From NCBI GenBank assembly GCA_024685385.1, contig JAIKVV010000029.1, positions 1 through 42,787 on the forward strand: a stretch of 42,787 nucleotides of DNA, read 5' to 3'. Positions within the stretch are counted from its first letter, which is position 1; each line of letters opens with the position of its first letter. Below are positions 42,725-42,787 of the stretch, piece by piece. The notes beneath the pieces were generated by a model. That model had not been told where the DNA came from, made no database searches, and worked only from the letters and a program-made list of their open reading frames with translations. The position numbers and the translations under genes are program-made. The stretch is from Saccharofermentans sp. Its GTDB lineage: Bacteria; Bacillota; Clostridia; Saccharofermentanales; Saccharofermentanaceae.

Positions 42725-42787
42725 ATTTGGAGGATGGCTGGATCTCCGGAGCCGCAGTCAAAGTACTGCATGTTCCCGGATGTTAGG
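42720..42787 (-). repeat. 68-base inverted copy of 40081-40148 at the window end
   Basis: The last 68 bases are an exact reverse complement of 40081-40148. At the junction five bases (CCTTC, 42720-42724) belong both to the direct repeat and to the inverted segment. Such a short-overlap inverted join at the end of a sequence is typical of an assembly or amplification chimera, although a real inversion cannot be excluded. Confidence 0.95.

Overview
The window looks like a chromosomal piece of an anaerobic, Gram-positive-type bacterium, most likely a Clostridia member of the rumen or gut kind. The evidence is the AddA/AddB pair, strong GGAGG-type ribosome binding sites, three surface proteins with S-layer homology (SLH) repeats, an Rnf-like cluster, LacI-type sugar sensors fused to GGDEF domains, and an internalin-like LRR protein. 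This placement is inference; no rRNA or tRNA is present. Coding density is high and no gap between genes exceeds about 250 bases. No CRISPR array, insertion sequence or phage gene was seen.

Layout. 1-209: start of a lipoprotein gene cut by the window edge, divergent from a small two-TM protein (425-1282). 1351-3459: a DUF4012 protein. 3647-6700: a three-gene unit (unknown anchored protein, ABC ATPase, ABC-2 permease). 6779-13693: a long minus-strand run of zinc-ribbon membrane protein, primary sigma factor rpoD, rnfC, rnfD, an FMN_bind/RnfG-like protein and a polytopic membrane protein. RnfA, RnfB and RnfE are not here. 13935-14927: zinc-ribbon protein and tadA. 14937-22184: addB-addA. 22404-26606: a 1400-residue secreted beta-helix protein with three SLH repeats. 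26688-29212: a zinc/cadmium efflux operon (ArsR/SmtB repressor, HMA chaperone, P-type ATPase) with its operator. 29360-30553: a lipoprotein. 30661-39803: two diguanylate cyclases with LacI-type sensor domains, a DUF47 protein and two paralogous zinc-ribbon membrane proteins. 39922-42787: two tandem Big2/SLH surface proteins; the second is cut at the window edge by an inverted 68-base segment.

The most unusual item is the 1052-residue protein at 33042-36200. It joins a GH16 glucanase fold, a CBM4/9-like module, a LacI-type sugar-binding domain and a GGDEF domain, with no signal peptide and no upstream room for one. The GH16 catalytic E-x-D-x-x-E positions are R, T and T. It therefore looks like a dead glucanase used as an intracellular carbohydrate sensor for cyclic-di-GMP synthesis. 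Next in interest is the reduced Rnf-like cluster, in which both expected flavin-attachment motifs are altered.

How the genes may work together (inference): two sugar-responsive cyclases could connect polysaccharide supply to surface behaviour, alongside the SLH-anchored surface proteins. The Zn/Cd operon is a self-contained stress module.
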